DNA of 64,000 nt from Deltaproteobacteria bacterium (GCA_006226595.1 SBGP01000087.1:1-64000); one strand, 5' to 3'. Positions 1-10,330 are shown, counted from the stretch's first letter. Notes: generated from the sequence alone by a model not told the origin. Program-made: numbers and translations.

Positions 1-2478
1 TCGATCAAGCGGGTGGAGATCCTCTCGGGCATGCGTGAGAAGGCGCCGAGCCTTCCCGAGGTGGACGCCTCGGAGATGGCCGAGCTGCAGACGCTCCAGC
101 AGATCGTCGACTACATGGCGTCGCGCAGCGGTGCGGTGGTCGCGGCAGTCGCCCAGGTCGCGCCCAGCGCGCCGGTGACCATGCCCGACAACCTCGGTCG
201 CTTCGTGCTCGATCTGGTGCCGGCGGCCCCGGCGGGCTTCCTCGTCGAGGGGCTCGACAAGGGCCTGATCGCGGTGACCCGTGACGGCAACGGCGTGGCC
301 GAGGCCCTCGCGGCCAAGCTGAGCGCAGCGGGCCTGCAGGCCCAGGCGGTGGACGCCGTGCCCGCGAACGCGGCCTCCGTCGTGTTCCTCGGCGGTCTTG
401 CCGACGTGGACGCGGACGGCGCGCGCAACGTGAACAAGGCGGCCTTCGCGGCGGCCAAGGTCATCGCGGCGAAGCTCGCGAGCGAGGGCGGCGCCTTCGT
501 GACCGTGCAGGACACCAACGGTGACTTCGGCCTCTCCGGTGCCGGTGAGCGCGCCTGGCTCGGCGGCCTGCCGGGTCTGGTGAAGACCGCGGCCCAGGAG
601 TGGCCCAACGCGGGCGTGAAGGCCATCGACGTCGAGCGCGGCGGTCGGAGTGCCGAGGTGATCGCGGACGTGCTGCTTGCCGAGCTGCTCACCGGCGGTG
701 CCGAGCTCGAGGTCGGCCTCAAGGCCGACGGACAGCGCTTCTCCCTGAAGAGCAGCAAGGTCGCTGTCGAGGGCGTGACCAGCGGTGTCGTCGACCGCAA
801 CTCCGTGATCGTTGCCTCCGGTGGCGCCCGCGGCGTGACCGCGTCGACGCTCATCGCGCTGGCGCAGGCCACGCAGGCGAAGTTCGCGCTGCTGGGGCGC
901 ACCGCACTGACCGACGAGCCCGCCGCCGTGGTCGGTGTCGAGGGTGACGCCAACCTCAAGAAGGCGCTGCTCCAGGACGCCATGGCCAAGGGCGAGAAGG
1001 TGTCGCCTGCGGACCTCGGCAAGAAGGTGAGCCGTATCCTCGCGAACCGCGAGATCCGCGCGACCCTCGCCGCCATCGCCGCCGCTGGCGGGGAGGCCGA
1101 GTACGTCGCGTGCAGCGTCACCGATGTCGCCGGACTCAAGGACGCGCTTGGCAGCGTGCGCGCGCGGTGGGGGGCCATCACCGGCCTCGTGCACGGCGCG
1201 GGCGTGCTCGCCGACCGCTACATCGTCGACAAGACCCAGGACCAGTTCGACTTCGTGTTCGACACCAAGGTCGATGGCCTGGTCGCCCTGCTCGAGGCCA
1301 CCGCGAACGACCCGCTGAAGCTGCTCGTGAACTTCAGCTCGGTCGCCGCCCGCGCCGGAAACCAGGGTCAGTGCGACTACGCCATGGCCAACGAGGTGCT
1401 CAACAAGGTCGCCACGGCCGAGGGCACCAAGCGCAGCGGCATGCTCGTCAAGTCGCTCGGCTGGGGCCCGTGGGAGGGCGGCATGGTGACGCCGGCGCTC
1501 AAGGCTCGCTTCGAGAGCCTGGGTGTGGCGCTCATTCCGCTCGACGTGGGCGCGAAGATGCTCGTCGACGAGGTGCTCTCGGGCGCCCCGGAGCGGGTCG
1601 AGCTCGTGCTCGGTGGTGAGCCGAAGCCGAAGGCGCTGCTCTCCGCTTCCGCGGCCGAAGGCGCGAGCTACACGGCTCGCGTGCACGCGGCGACCCACGG
1701 CTTCCTCGCCGACCACAGCGTCGAAGGTGAGCCGGTGGTGCCGGTGGTGCTCGCCATGGAGTGGATGGCGCAGGCGGCGCTGGCGCTGCGTCCCGACTAC
1801 GTGCTCGCTCGCATCGAGAACGTCGTCGTCGCCAAGGGCATCCGCGTCTCTGACTTCGCCGGCCAGGGCGGAACGTACACCGTAAGCGCTCGCCAGCTCT
1901 CCAACGGCAACGGCGCGTCGGTGGCGGTCGACATCGTCGGCGGCAACGGGATCAAGCACTACACCGCGACGGTGGTCCTCGCCGACGGTCACGCCTCCAG
2001 TGCCAGCGCGCGCAGCGTGTCCGAGCCGGCGACCAAGAACCTCCGCAAGGGCAGCTTCTACAAGCACGAGGCCGTGTTCCACGGTCCGAAGTTCCAGGTA
2101 GTCGGCCAGGTCGCGCACGGCGACGGCGGCATGGTCGCCGAGCTTGTCGGCACGGCCGACAAGGGCTGGGACGGCGGTGCGTGGGTCACCGACCCTGCGC
2201 TGCTCGATGGTGCGCTGCAGCTGGCGCTGTACTTCACCAGCGAGGCCCTGGGCCAGAAGTCGCTGCCCACCGGTATCGGCTCGGTGCACATCTACCGCGA
2301 CCTCCCGGTCCACGGTCCCGTGCGCTGCGTGCTCATCGGGTCCGTGGATGCCCACCGCTCGGTGACCGACATCCTCATCACCAACGGGGATGGGCAGCCG
2401 GTCGTCGAGCTTCGCGGTGTGTCGACCTTCGGGTACGGCGAGAAGAAGGCGAGCGCCTCCACCTCTGCCCGGGCCTGA
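1..2478 (+). CDS. pfa2: PUFA synthase subunit Pfa2, C-terminal part (ACP end, KR, DH); 5' end outside window
   Basis: The reading frame is open from base 1, so this is the 3' end of a larger gene. The first ~40 residues match the last helix region of an acyl carrier protein (SIKRVEIL ... ELQTLQQIVDYM). Next comes a ketoreductase domain (about nt 780-1530) with a Rossmann motif SGGARGVTAS and a catalytic Ser/Tyr/Asn set in NFSSVAARAGNQGQCDYAMANE. A PKS-type dehydratase follows (nt 1670-2450) with the HxxxG motif (ADHSVEGEPVVP) and the second-hotdog DxxxQ motif (LLDGALQ). In myxobacterial PUFA synthases Pfa2 is KS-MAT-ACPs-KR-DH, so the KS, transferase and other ACPs should lie upstream. It reduces and dehydrates ACP-bound beta-keto intermediates in the cytoplasm. 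The stop is 4 bp before pfa3, so the two are cotranscribed. Assignment is firm; the product chain cannot be read from the sequence. Confidence 0.93.
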   Translation, partial: SIKRVEILSGMREKAPSLPEVDASEMAELQTLQQIVDYMASRSGAVVAAVAQVAPSAPVTMPDNLGRFVLDLVPAAPAGFLVEGLDKGLIAVTRDGNGVAEALAAKLSAAGLQAQAVDAVPANAASVVFLGGLADVDADGARNVNKAAFAAAKVIAAKLASEGGAFVTVQDTNGDFGLSGAGERAWLGGLPGLVKTAAQEWPNAGVKAIDVERGGRSAEVIADVLLAELLTGGAELEVGLKADGQRFSLKSSKVAVEGVTSGVVDRNSVIVASGGARGVTASTLIALAQATQAKFALLGRTALTDEPAAVVGVEGDANLKKALLQDAMAKGEKVSPADLGKKVSRILANREIRATLAAIAAAGGEAEYVACSVTDVAGLKDALGSVRARWGAITGLVHGAGVLADRYIVDKTQDQFDFVFDTKVDGLVALLEATANDPLKLLVNFSSVAARAGNQGQCDYAMANEVLNKVATAEGTKRSGMLVKSLGWGPWEGGMVTPALKARFESLGVALIPLDVGAKMLVDEVLSGAPERVELVLGGEPKPKALLSASAAEGASYTARVHAATHGFLADHSVEGEPVVPVVLAMEWMAQAALALRPDYVLARIENVVVAKGIRVSDFAGQGGTYTVSARQLSNGNGASVAVDIVGGNGIKHYTATVVLADGHASSASARSVSEPATKNLRKGSFYKHEAVFHGPKFQVVGQVAHGDGGMVAELVGTADKGWDGGAWVTDPALLDGALQLALYFTSEALGQKSLPTGIGSVHIYRDLPVHGPVRCVLIGSVDAHRSVTDILITNGDGQPVVELRGVSTFGYGEKKASASTSARA

Positions 2479-2482
2479 TCTC

Positions 2483-5400
2483 ATGGCATTCGAGCCCATC
2501 GCCATCGTCGGGCAGGCGTGTGTCCTGCCCGGCGCGCACTCTCCCGCTCAGCTCTGGGACCTGGTGGTCCACGGGCGCTCGGCCGTCGGCCCGGCTCCTC
2601 GTGACCGCTGGGGTCTGGACCCCGCGTCCATCGCCTGTCGTCCCGAGGACGAGAGCACGGACAAGACCTGGTCCGACGCCGGCGGCTACGTGCGTGGCTT
2701 CGACCAGATCTTCGACCCCAGCGGCTTCGCCGGTCTCACCGCCGACGAGGTGAGGGGACTGGACCCGCTGTTCCAGTGGACGTTGCACACCGTGCGCGAG
2801 GCCCTGCGCGATGCCGGGCACGCGGGCGATGCGCGGACCGGCCTGGTGATGGGCAACCTGTCCTTCCCGGCGGCGGGACACTCCCGCTTTGCCGAGGTCG
2901 CGTGGCTCGGTTCGCAGCCGCAGCTCGCGGACGGTCAGGCCGCGGAGCTCGCCGGCTATGCGCCGGTGGACCCGCGCAACCGCTTCCACAGTGGGCTTCC
3001 GGCTCACCTCACGGCGCATGCGCTGGGCCTGGGTCAGGCCTACGCGCTCGACGCGGCCTGTGCGAGCTCGCTGTACGCGATCAAGCTCGCGTGCGACAAG
3101 CTTCAGGACCGCGATGCGGACGTGATGGTCGCGGGTGCGGTGAACTGCGCGGATGACCTGTTCATCCACGTCGGCTTCTGCGCGCTCTCGGCGATGAGCA
3201 AGACGGGGCAGTCGCGCCCGTTCCATGCTGGCGCAGACGGCCTGGTGCCCGCCGAGGGGGCCGCGTTCCTCGTGCTCAAGCGCCTCTCGGATGCGGTGGC
3301 CGCCGGGGACACGATCCACGGCGTCATCCGCGGTGTCGGTCTGTCGAACGACGGCCGCGCACGCAACCTGCTCGCGCCCGCCGAGGCCGGTCAGGAGCGG
3401 GCGATGCGCATTGCTTACGATGTAAGCGGTGTCACTCCGTCCGAGGTCGGCCTGGTCGAGTGCCACGCGACCGGCACGCCGGTGGGCGATGCGACGGAGC
3501 TCAAGTCGACGGGGGCGCTGTATGGCGGCCTCGCGGACGTGCCGATCGGCTCGCTCAAGTCGAACCTCGGTCACCTGATCACCGCGGCGGGTGCGGCTGG
3601 CCTGATCAAGGTGCTTCAGGCGATGAAGCACGGTGTGCGCCCGCCGACGCTCTCCGTGGACCAGCCGAACCCTGCGGTTCACGGCTCTCCGTTCCGACTG
3701 CTCACCCAGGCCGAGCCATGGACCCAGCAGGGACCCAAGCGTGCCGCGGTCTCGGCTTTCGGCTTCGGCGGCAACAACGCCCACGTCGTCGTCGAGGAGT
3801 ACGTGCCGGAGACGCCGCTCACGGCGTATGCGGCGCCGAGCGGTGAGCTCGCCATCGTCGCGCTCGGTGCCCGGGTCGGGGATGGCAAGTCGGCCAGGGA
3901 CTTCGCCGAGACCATCATCGCCGGCAAGGCCCGCGCCTTCGCGGCGACCGAGACCGAGCTCGACATCAAGGGTCTGCGCTTCCCGCCCAAGGACCTCGAC
4001 GACGCCCTGGCCCAGCAGATCCAGGTGCTCGCCGCGACCCGCGAGGCCGTCGGCCAGCTCGCCTCTGAGCCCGACTGGGAGCGCACGGGCATCTACGTGG
4101 GCATGGGCTGTGACTCCGAGATCGCCCGCTACGGCGCGCGATGGCGTGCCGAGACCTGGACCCAGCGCTGGGCCCAGGCCGGCGTCGACGTCGATGCGAA
4201 GCCGGTACAGGACGCGTTCATCCACGGCCTGCAGTCGGCGGGCGTGCTCGGCACCATGCCGAACATCCCGGCGAACCGCATCAACTCGCAGCTCGATGCG
4301 CGCGGCCCCAGCTTCACCGTGTCCGCGGAGGAGCTGTCCGGTGTGCGCGCTCTCGAGATCGCTGCGCGTGCTCTGCGGGCCCACGAGCTCGACGCCGCCA
4401 TCGTCGGCGCGGTCGACATGTCCGCCGAGCCCGTGCATCGTGCGGCGCTCGCCGCTCTCGATGGGGACAGGACCGCCGCGGATGGCGCGGTCGTCCTGGT
4501 GCTCAAGCGTCTCGAGGATGCCCGCCGCGACGGGGACGAGATCCTCGCCACGCTCGGCGAGCCCGGCGGCGCCCCACTCGTCCACCTCTCCCGCGGCCAG
4601 TCGCCGCTCGCGCCGCTTCTCGGCCACGCGCACGCCGCCAGTGGACTGCTTCACGTCGCTGCCGCGGTGCTCTCGACCCGATCGGGTCAGGCCGCTTCGG
4701 GCGTGGATGTGGTCGTCGACGCTCTCTACGCCCAGCGGGGCATCGTTGCGGTTCGTCCCGCCGAGACCGCGGGCCAGCCGCTTCCTGCTTTCCTCACCGA
4801 GGATCCCATGTCCCAGCCGAACCTCACCTGGCCCGCACACCCGCCGGCCGTGACGCTTCCTGCTGCTTCTGGTGTAAGCCAGGCTTCTCATGTAAGCGGC
4901 GCTGCCGCGGGCAGCGTCGACCTCGCGTCCGCGCCGGTGGCCGCTACCCGTGACGGCGTCCAGCGGATGGTCGGTGCGCCGACTCTCCCGCCGGTGATGG
5001 GGCCCGCTCCGCAGGCGATCGCTGCCGCGCCGAAGCCCGTGAAGGCGGTGGTCGCGCCCGTTGCCCCGGCCGCTGCGCCGACTCCGACCTGGACCCCGGC
5101 TCCCGCCACTTCCGCGCCGGTTCACGCCGCCGCCGCGACCGCGCCGGTCGCCTCGACCCCGAGTCTCGCCATGACCTCTCCGCACGATCCGATGGCCGCC
5201 ATGGCCGAGTTCCAGCGCCGTCTCGGCGAGCAGCACCGCCAGTTCCTGGCCAAGCAGGCCGAGGTCCACAAGCGCTTCCTCGAGATGCGCCAGAACGCGA
5301 TGTTCGGGCTTCAGCAGGCGGCGGGTGTGGTCGATGTTCACGCGATGCCGACCCACACGCCGGCTCCCGCTCCGGCTCCGGCGTTCGAGCCGCCTCCGGT

Positions 5401-8400
5401 GGTGCCCGTGAGCTCGATGGGCCCGCTGACGCCCGCCCCCCTCGCGCCGCCTGCTCCGGCTCCCGCGCCGGCTCCGATCCAGGCGAAGACGCTGGTTCCG
5501 CCGCCGGTCGCGCCAGCCCCCAAGCCGATCGCGAAGCCGGCTCCGGCGCCCATCGCCGCGAAGCCCAAGGCCATCGCCAAGCCCAAGGCGACGCCCGCTC
5601 CGACGCCCGCCGTCCGCGACGACGTGCTCGGCTCCGCTCCCAACCTTCGCGACGTGAAGCGGTTCGTGCCGACGCCGAAGGCCGAGGAACTCCCCGGTAT
5701 CAAGCTCGACAAGGAAGGCCTCAAGGTCCACTCCAGCGGCAAGATCAGCGAGATCTTCGGCCCGATGTTCGAGCAGCAGGACCCGTACGACGTGCAGGTC
5801 CGCATGCCCGAGCCGCCGCTGCTTCTCGCCGACCGGCTGCTCGGCATCGACGCCGAGCCCGGACAGCACAAGACCGGCACGCTGTGGACTCAGACCGACG
5901 TGAACGAGGACTCCTGGTGGCTGCACCAGGGCCACATGCCCGCCGGCATCATGATCGAGTCCGGTCAGGCCGACCTCATGCTCATCAGCTGGATGGGCAC
6001 GGACTTCAAGAACCAGGGCAAGCGCGCCTACCGCCTGCTCGGCTGCGAGCTGACGTACCACGCGGCCCCGCACGACAACCCGGCCGACTACAGCCACGTG
6101 CTCCCGAAGCCCGGCGAGACGCTGACCTATGACATCCACGTCGACGGTCACGCCGCCCAGGGCGACATCCGCATGTTCTTCTTCCACTACGACTGCCGCG
6201 TGAACGGCCACCCGCGCCTGACCGTGCGCTCGGGCCAGGCCGGCTTCTTCTCCGAGGAAGAGCTGGAGAACTCGGCGGGCGTGCTGTGGACGCCGGAAGA
6301 GGGCGAGCTCAAGCCGCTGTCCGAGGTCACCCTCGACAAGCCGGCGCGCGAGCTCAAGAAGACCAGCCTCACCAAGGACGAGCTCGTCGCCTTCTCCGAG
6401 GGGCGCGTGTACGACTGCTTCGGTGAGGGCTTCCACCGGATGGCGCCGCACACCGAGTCGCCGCGCATCTCCGACGGCAACATGCTCTTCCTCGACCGCG
6501 TCACCGAGATCACCCACACGGGTGGCCCGTGGAAGCGCGGCTACCTGCGCGCCGAGCAGGACATCGCCGAGGACACCTGGTTCTTCGACGGCCACTTCAA
6601 GAACGACCCGTGCATGCCCGGCACGCTGATGTTCGAGGGCTGCCTGCAGGCGATGGCCGTGTACATGACCTCGCTCGGCTACACGATCGAGAAGGACGGC
6701 TGGCGCTTCGAGCCCATCCCGTCCGAGCCCTACCTCATGCGCTGCCGTGGCCAGGTGCTGCCGCACAACAAGAACCTCGTGTACGAGGTGTTCATCGAGG
6801 AGGTCGTCGAGGGCCCCGTGCCCATGGTGTACGCCGATCTCCTGTGCACCATCGACGGTCGCAAGGCCTTCCATTGCCGCCGCATGGGCCTCCGCTGCAT
6901 CCCGGGCTACCCGCTCGACCGCATGCAGCTCGAGGCCGGCCCCGGCGCCGAGAAGCCGACCGCCGTCGTCGATGGCTTCACCTTCGACTACCGCAGCCTC
7001 GTGGCCTGCGCGACGGGCAAGCCCTCCGAGGCCTTCGGCCCGATGTACCGGCCTTTCGACGGCCACCGCACCTGCGCGCGCCTGCCTGGCGAGCCCTACC
7101 ACTTCATGCATCGCATCGCGGACGTGAAGGGGCCCATCGGTGGCATGCAGAAGGGGACCACGGTCGTCTCCGAGTACGAGGTGCCCGCCGACGTCTGGTA
7201 CGTGGACGAGAACAACAACCCGACCATGCCGTACGCCGTGCTCATGGAGGCCGCGCTGCAGCCTTGTGGCTGGCTCGCCTCGTACGTGGGCTGCGCGACG
7301 ACCACGGACCGGGACATCCTCTTCCGCAACCTCGACGGCACGGCCACGCTCCACCGGCCCATCCCGCCGGCGGGCGGCACGCTGAAGGTGCAGTCCACGC
7401 TCTCCAGCCTGTCCCAGCAGGGCGGCATGATCATCACCGGCTTCGACGTCGAGTGCTGGCTCGATGACGAGCGCCTGTACGACCTGAAGACCGTGTTCGG
7501 CTTCTTCCCGCCCGAGGCCTTCGTCAACCAGGCCGGCCTGCCGGTGCCGAAGGAGGAGAAGGGCTGCCTGCAGGACGCGAGCGACTTCTTCGTCGACCTC
7601 GTGCCGCGCCCCGAGCGCTACTGCACGGGCACCGCGCGCCTCGCCGAGCCCATGCTGCTCATGATCGACCGCGTCGACGGCTACTGGCCCGAGGGTGGTG
7701 CTCACGGCAAGGGCCGCTTCCGGGCCCAGAAGGACGTGAACGCCCGCGAGTGGTTCTTCAAGAGCCACTTCTACAGCGACCCGGTGCAGCCGGGCTCCCT
7801 CGGCATCGAGGCGCTCCACCAGCTGCTGCAGTTCGCGATGCTCGAGCTCGGCATGGACGAGGGCCTCGAAGCGCCCGAGTTCGACTCCGTGCTCTACGGC
7901 ACCGAGCACAGCTGGAAGTACCGGGGCCAGGTCGTGCCCGACAACAAGGTGATCTCCTCGGTCGTCGACATCCTCGAGACCGGCGAGGACGAGCAGGGAC
8001 GCTACGCCATCGCCGACGGCTCGCTGTGGGTGGACGGCAAGCGCATCTACCAGATCAAGAAGATGGGCATGCGCCTGCGCCCGACGCCGCGTCCGCGTCC
8101 CACCAAGCCGAGCCCGCGGGCACAGATCACGGAGGGCGACTCAGCTAGCGGCATTCATGCCGCCAGCGGCGAGTTCACCAAGGTGCTCGACCCGAGCGCC
8201 GAGGCGTGGCTGAACGACCACTGCCCGACGTGGACGGTGCCTGCGGTGCCGATGATGTCGATGGTCGACCTGCTCGCCCAGGCGGCGGAACGGGCGACCG
8301 GCAAGGCCACCGTGGGTGTCGACAAGGTGCAGATCTGGCGGTGGCTGGACCTGCCCCACGCGCGCACGGCGCGCGTGGAGACCGCGGTCGACGGCGACGT

Positions 8401-10279
8401 CGTATCCTGCGTGCTGCACGTCTCCCTGCCCGAAGGCGGCGAGGAGAAGGTGGCCGAGGGTGCGGTTCGCGTCGGCGCTTACGGTGTAAGCAAGGTCGCT
8501 CCGCTGGCGCCGCTCGCCGGCGAGACCCTCGAGGACCCCTACAGCGCAGGCACGCTGTTCCACGGTCCGGCGTTCCACCTGCTGTCGTCGCTGACGATGG
8601 CCGGAGAGGGGAGTAGTGCCGTGCTCCAGGCCACGCCACGGGGCGTGCCGGTTGGCGCACTGAACCAGGGTCTGCTCGACGCGGCGACGCACGGCATCCC
8701 GCACGACGACCTCGCGCGCTGGTCCGCGCAGATCGGCACCGACAAGGTCGCGTATCCCGCGCGCCTCGAGAACCTGGTGCTGTACGGCACCCCACCGACC
8801 TCTGGAGATGTCCGCTGCGAGGTTCGGTTCGACGGCTTCGCGGGGAGCAAGCAGTTCCCGCGGTTCGCCGTACAGCTCATCGCTGGCGACCGCGTGTGGT
8901 GCGACTTCACGCTGGTCGAGGCGCTGTTCCCGAAGGGTGCCATCGGCTCGGCGCCCGCCGACGCGCGCCGCCGGTTCCTTACCGGCGAGTACGTGCCGGG
9001 TCTGCGCCTGTCGCGGGTCGAAGGCGACGCCTCGGTTCTCACCGAGGCCGAGCGCAAGGGAAGCGACTGGCTGCGCGGCACGGTGGATGCGGTGTGGAAC
9101 CTCACCTCCGACGCCAAGCTCGCCGAGCTCACGGTGAAGGAGCACGTCGCGGCGCTGACGGAAGCGCACCCCTCCGAGGTCTCGGTCGACAGTCCGTCCG
9201 ATGCGCCGGTGGCGGTGTCCCGTACCGCGCCGCTTACGGTGTATACGCCGGCCGTCGCGGTCGAGGGTCGAGGCAACAAGCGCGAGGCGCGGGTGACGGG
9301 TACGGCCTGGCACAGCGATCTGGCGCCGGTTCGCGCGTATTGGACCGACTACTTCGGCCTGGGCCAGTGGCCGGTCGAGGACCTGTACTACGGCCTCTGC
9401 GAGCGCTTCGTCGGCAAGGTGCACCTCGCGGACCCGGCCATGCGCGAGCAGCTTCAGGGCCGAAGCGTGCTCTACCTCGGCAACCACCAGGTGATGGTCG
9501 AGTCCCTGCTGTTCTCGATCCTCATGGGCGGACTGTTCGGCGCTCCGGCGAACACCATCGCGAAGATGGAGCACCAGACCAGCTGGCTCGGCAAGCTGAT
9601 CATGCACTGCTGGACCTGGCCGGGCGCGAAGGACCCGAACGTCATCACGTTCTTCGACCGCAGCAACCCGCGTGACCTGATCCGCATCATCGGTGAGCTC
9701 ACCGAGGACATGAAGCAGGGGGCGCGGTCGGTGAACGTGCACGTCGAGGGCACCCGCAGCAAGACCTGCCGCAAGCCCGTCGACACCATGGCCGGTGCCT
9801 TCGTCGACATGGCGATCAAGGCCAATGCGCCCATCGTGCCCGTGCACTTCCATGGTGCGTTGCCGGTGGAGGAGATGGACGAGCGCATCGACTTCCCCAT
9901 CGGGCACGGCAAGCAGGACCTGTACCTGGGCAAGCCCATCTGGCCCGAAGAGCTCGCGGCGATGGGCCTGCGCGAGCGCCGTGCTTTCGTGAAGGACGCG
10001 ATCAACGCGACCGGTGACTGGCAGACCGAACAGCCGAACCCGGGTGACGCTGAGTTCGAGAAGGCGGTCCGCGAGTGGCGGGCGATGACGGGCGCGAGCG
10101 AGGCCCACGCGGCGATGTGGTGCACGCTCGAGCGGCTCGAGAACCCCGGGGAGCCGATTCGTCGACTCATCGAGGGCGCTCGCCTCGGCAAGCTCCAGCT
10201 CGCCGACACCCCCGAGGATCGCTGGCTCAGGACGCTGGCCGGGTGGGTGTACGGTCCGAACGGCCCCAAGATCGCGTAA
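2483..10279 (+). CDS. pfa3: PUFA synthase subunit Pfa3 (KS-CLF-DH-DH-divergent DH-AGPAT)
   Basis: This 2598-residue megasynthase starts at an ATG 4 bp after pfa2. Domains in order: ketosynthase (1-440) with catalytic C193, H328 and H364; chain length factor (~455-775), a KS fold with no active-site Cys (FTVSAEELSG); a Pro/Ala/Lys-rich linker (~777-1070) enclosing a helical stretch; two FabA-like dehydratases, each a double hotdog with one degenerate and one active half, the active motifs being HFKNDPCMPG (H1371) and HFYSDPVQPG (H1762); a PKS-type DH-like domain (~1896-2172); and a PlsC-type acyltransferase (~2286-2503) with NHQVMVE (H2335) and EGTRS (2422-2426). The FabA-like domains set the cis double bonds. 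The fused acyltransferase should pass the acyl chain to lysophosphatidate, as in myxobacterial enzymes. No GHSxG acyltransferase motif is visible in the linker. Confidence 0.95.
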   Translation: MAFEPIAIVGQACVLPGAHSPAQLWDLVVHGRSAVGPAPRDRWGLDPASIACRPEDESTDKTWSDAGGYVRGFDQIFDPSGFAGLTADEVRGLDPLFQWTLHTVREALRDAGHAGDARTGLVMGNLSFPAAGHSRFAEVAWLGSQPQLADGQAAELAGYAPVDPRNRFHSGLPAHLTAHALGLGQAYALDAACASSLYAIKLACDKLQDRDADVMVAGAVNCADDLFIHVGFCALSAMSKTGQSRPFHAGADGLVPAEGAAFLVLKRLSDAVAAGDTIHGVIRGVGLSNDGRARNLLAPAEAGQERAMRIAYDVSGVTPSEVGLVECHATGTPVGDATELKSTGALYGGLADVPIGSLKSNLGHLITAAGAAGLIKVLQAMKHGVRPPTLSVDQPNPAVHGSPFRLLTQAEPWTQQGPKRAAVSAFGFGGNNAHVVVEEYVPETPLTAYAAPSGELAIVALGARVGDGKSARDFAETIIAGKARAFAATETELDIKGLRFPPKDLDDALAQQIQVLAATREAVGQLASEPDWERTGIYVGMGCDSEIARYGARWRAETWTQRWAQAGVDVDAKPVQDAFIHGLQSAGVLGTMPNIPANRINSQLDARGPSFTVSAEELSGVRALEIAARALRAHELDAAIVGAVDMSAEPVHRAALAALDGDRTAADGAVVLVLKRLEDARRDGDEILATLGEPGGAPLVHLSRGQSPLAPLLGHAHAASGLLHVAAAVLSTRSGQAASGVDVVVDALYAQRGIVAVRPAETAGQPLPAFLTEDPMSQPNLTWPAHPPAVTLPAASGVSQASHVSGAAAGSVDLASAPVAATRDGVQRMVGAPTLPPVMGPAPQAIAAAPKPVKAVVAPVAPAAAPTPTWTPAPATSAPVHAAAATAPVASTPSLAMTSPHDPMAAMAEFQRRLGEQHRQFLAKQAEVHKRFLEMRQNAMFGLQQAAGVVDVHAMPTHTPAPAPAPAFEPPPVVPVSSMGPLTPAPLAPPAPAPAPAPIQAKTLVPPPVAPAPKPIAKPAPAPIAAKPKAIAKPKATPAPTPAVRDDVLGSAPNLRDVKRFVPTPKAEELPGIKLDKEGLKVHSSGKISEIFGPMFEQQDPYDVQVRMPEPPLLLADRLLGIDAEPGQHKTGTLWTQTDVNEDSWWLHQGHMPAGIMIESGQADLMLISWMGTDFKNQGKRAYRLLGCELTYHAAPHDNPADYSHVLPKPGETLTYDIHVDGHAAQGDIRMFFFHYDCRVNGHPRLTVRSGQAGFFSEEELENSAGVLWTPEEGELKPLSEVTLDKPARELKKTSLTKDELVAFSEGRVYDCFGEGFHRMAPHTESPRISDGNMLFLDRVTEITHTGGPWKRGYLRAEQDIAEDTWFFDGHFKNDPCMPGTLMFEGCLQAMAVYMTSLGYTIEKDGWRFEPIPSEPYLMRCRGQVLPHNKNLVYEVFIEEVVEGPVPMVYADLLCTIDGRKAFHCRRMGLRCIPGYPLDRMQLEAGPGAEKPTAVVDGFTFDYRSLVACATGKPSEAFGPMYRPFDGHRTCARLPGEPYHFMHRIADVKGPIGGMQKGTTVVSEYEVPADVWYVDENNNPTMPYAVLMEAALQPCGWLASYVGCATTTDRDILFRNLDGTATLHRPIPPAGGTLKVQSTLSSLSQQGGMIITGFDVECWLDDERLYDLKTVFGFFPPEAFVNQAGLPVPKEEKGCLQDASDFFVDLVPRPERYCTGTARLAEPMLLMIDRVDGYWPEGGAHGKGRFRAQKDVNAREWFFKSHFYSDPVQPGSLGIEALHQLLQFAMLELGMDEGLEAPEFDSVLYGTEHSWKYRGQVVPDNKVISSVVDILETGEDEQGRYAIADGSLWVDGKRIYQIKKMGMRLRPTPRPRPTKPSPRAQITEGDSASGIHAASGEFTKVLDPSAEAWLNDHCPTWTVPAVPMMSMVDLLAQAAERATGKATVGVDKVQIWRWLDLPHARTARVETAVDGDVVSCVLHVSLPEGGEEKVAEGAVRVGAYGVSKVAPLAPLAGETLEDPYSAGTLFHGPAFHLLSSLTMAGEGSSAVLQATPRGVPVGALNQGLLDAATHGIPHDDLARWSAQIGTDKVAYPARLENLVLYGTPPTSGDVRCEVRFDGFAGSKQFPRFAVQLIAGDRVWCDFTLVEALFPKGAIGSAPADARRRFLTGEYVPGLRLSRVEGDASVLTEAERKGSDWLRGTVDAVWNLTSDAKLAELTVKEHVAALTEAHPSEVSVDSPSDAPVAVSRTAPLTVYTPAVAVEGRGNKREARVTGTAWHSDLAPVRAYWTDYFGLGQWPVEDLYYGLCERFVGKVHLADPAMREQLQGRSVLYLGNHQVMVESLLFSILMGGLFGAPANTIAKMEHQTSWLGKLIMHCWTWPGAKDPNVITFFDRSNPRDLIRIIGELTEDMKQGARSVNVHVEGTRSKTCRKPVDTMAGAFVDMAIKANAPIVPVHFHGALPVEEMDERIDFPIGHGKQDLYLGKPIWPEELAAMGLRERRAFVKDAINATGDWQTEQPNPGDAEFEKAVREWRAMTGASEAHAAMWCTLERLENPGEPIRRLIEGARLGKLQLADTPEDRWLRTLAGWVYGPNGPKIA

Positions 10280-10296
10280 GCCCGCTCCTCTCGGGC
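10280..10296 (+). terminator. possible hairpin after pfa3
   Basis: GCCCG and CGGGC arms of 5 bp flank a 7-base loop directly after the pfa3 stop. No T-run follows, so this is a weak candidate for termination or mRNA 3'-end protection. Confidence 0.25.
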
Positions 10297-10330
10297 GGGC
10301 AGGCGGCCAGGGGCTGCTATGCTCCGCTCC

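Noticed and set aside
2378-7909. A very long open frame on the minus strand across pfa3
   Set aside because: It lies opposite the clear PUFA synthase domains, is composed of Arg/His/Val-rich shadow translation, and is explained by the high third-position GC of the + strand gene.
3420-8490. Repeated GTAAGC/GCTTAC hexamers in the pfa genes, once as a short palindrome near 8477-8490
   Set aside because: They encode Val-Ser at several sites, and a rough expectation from base composition does not make the number surprising; no regular spacing.
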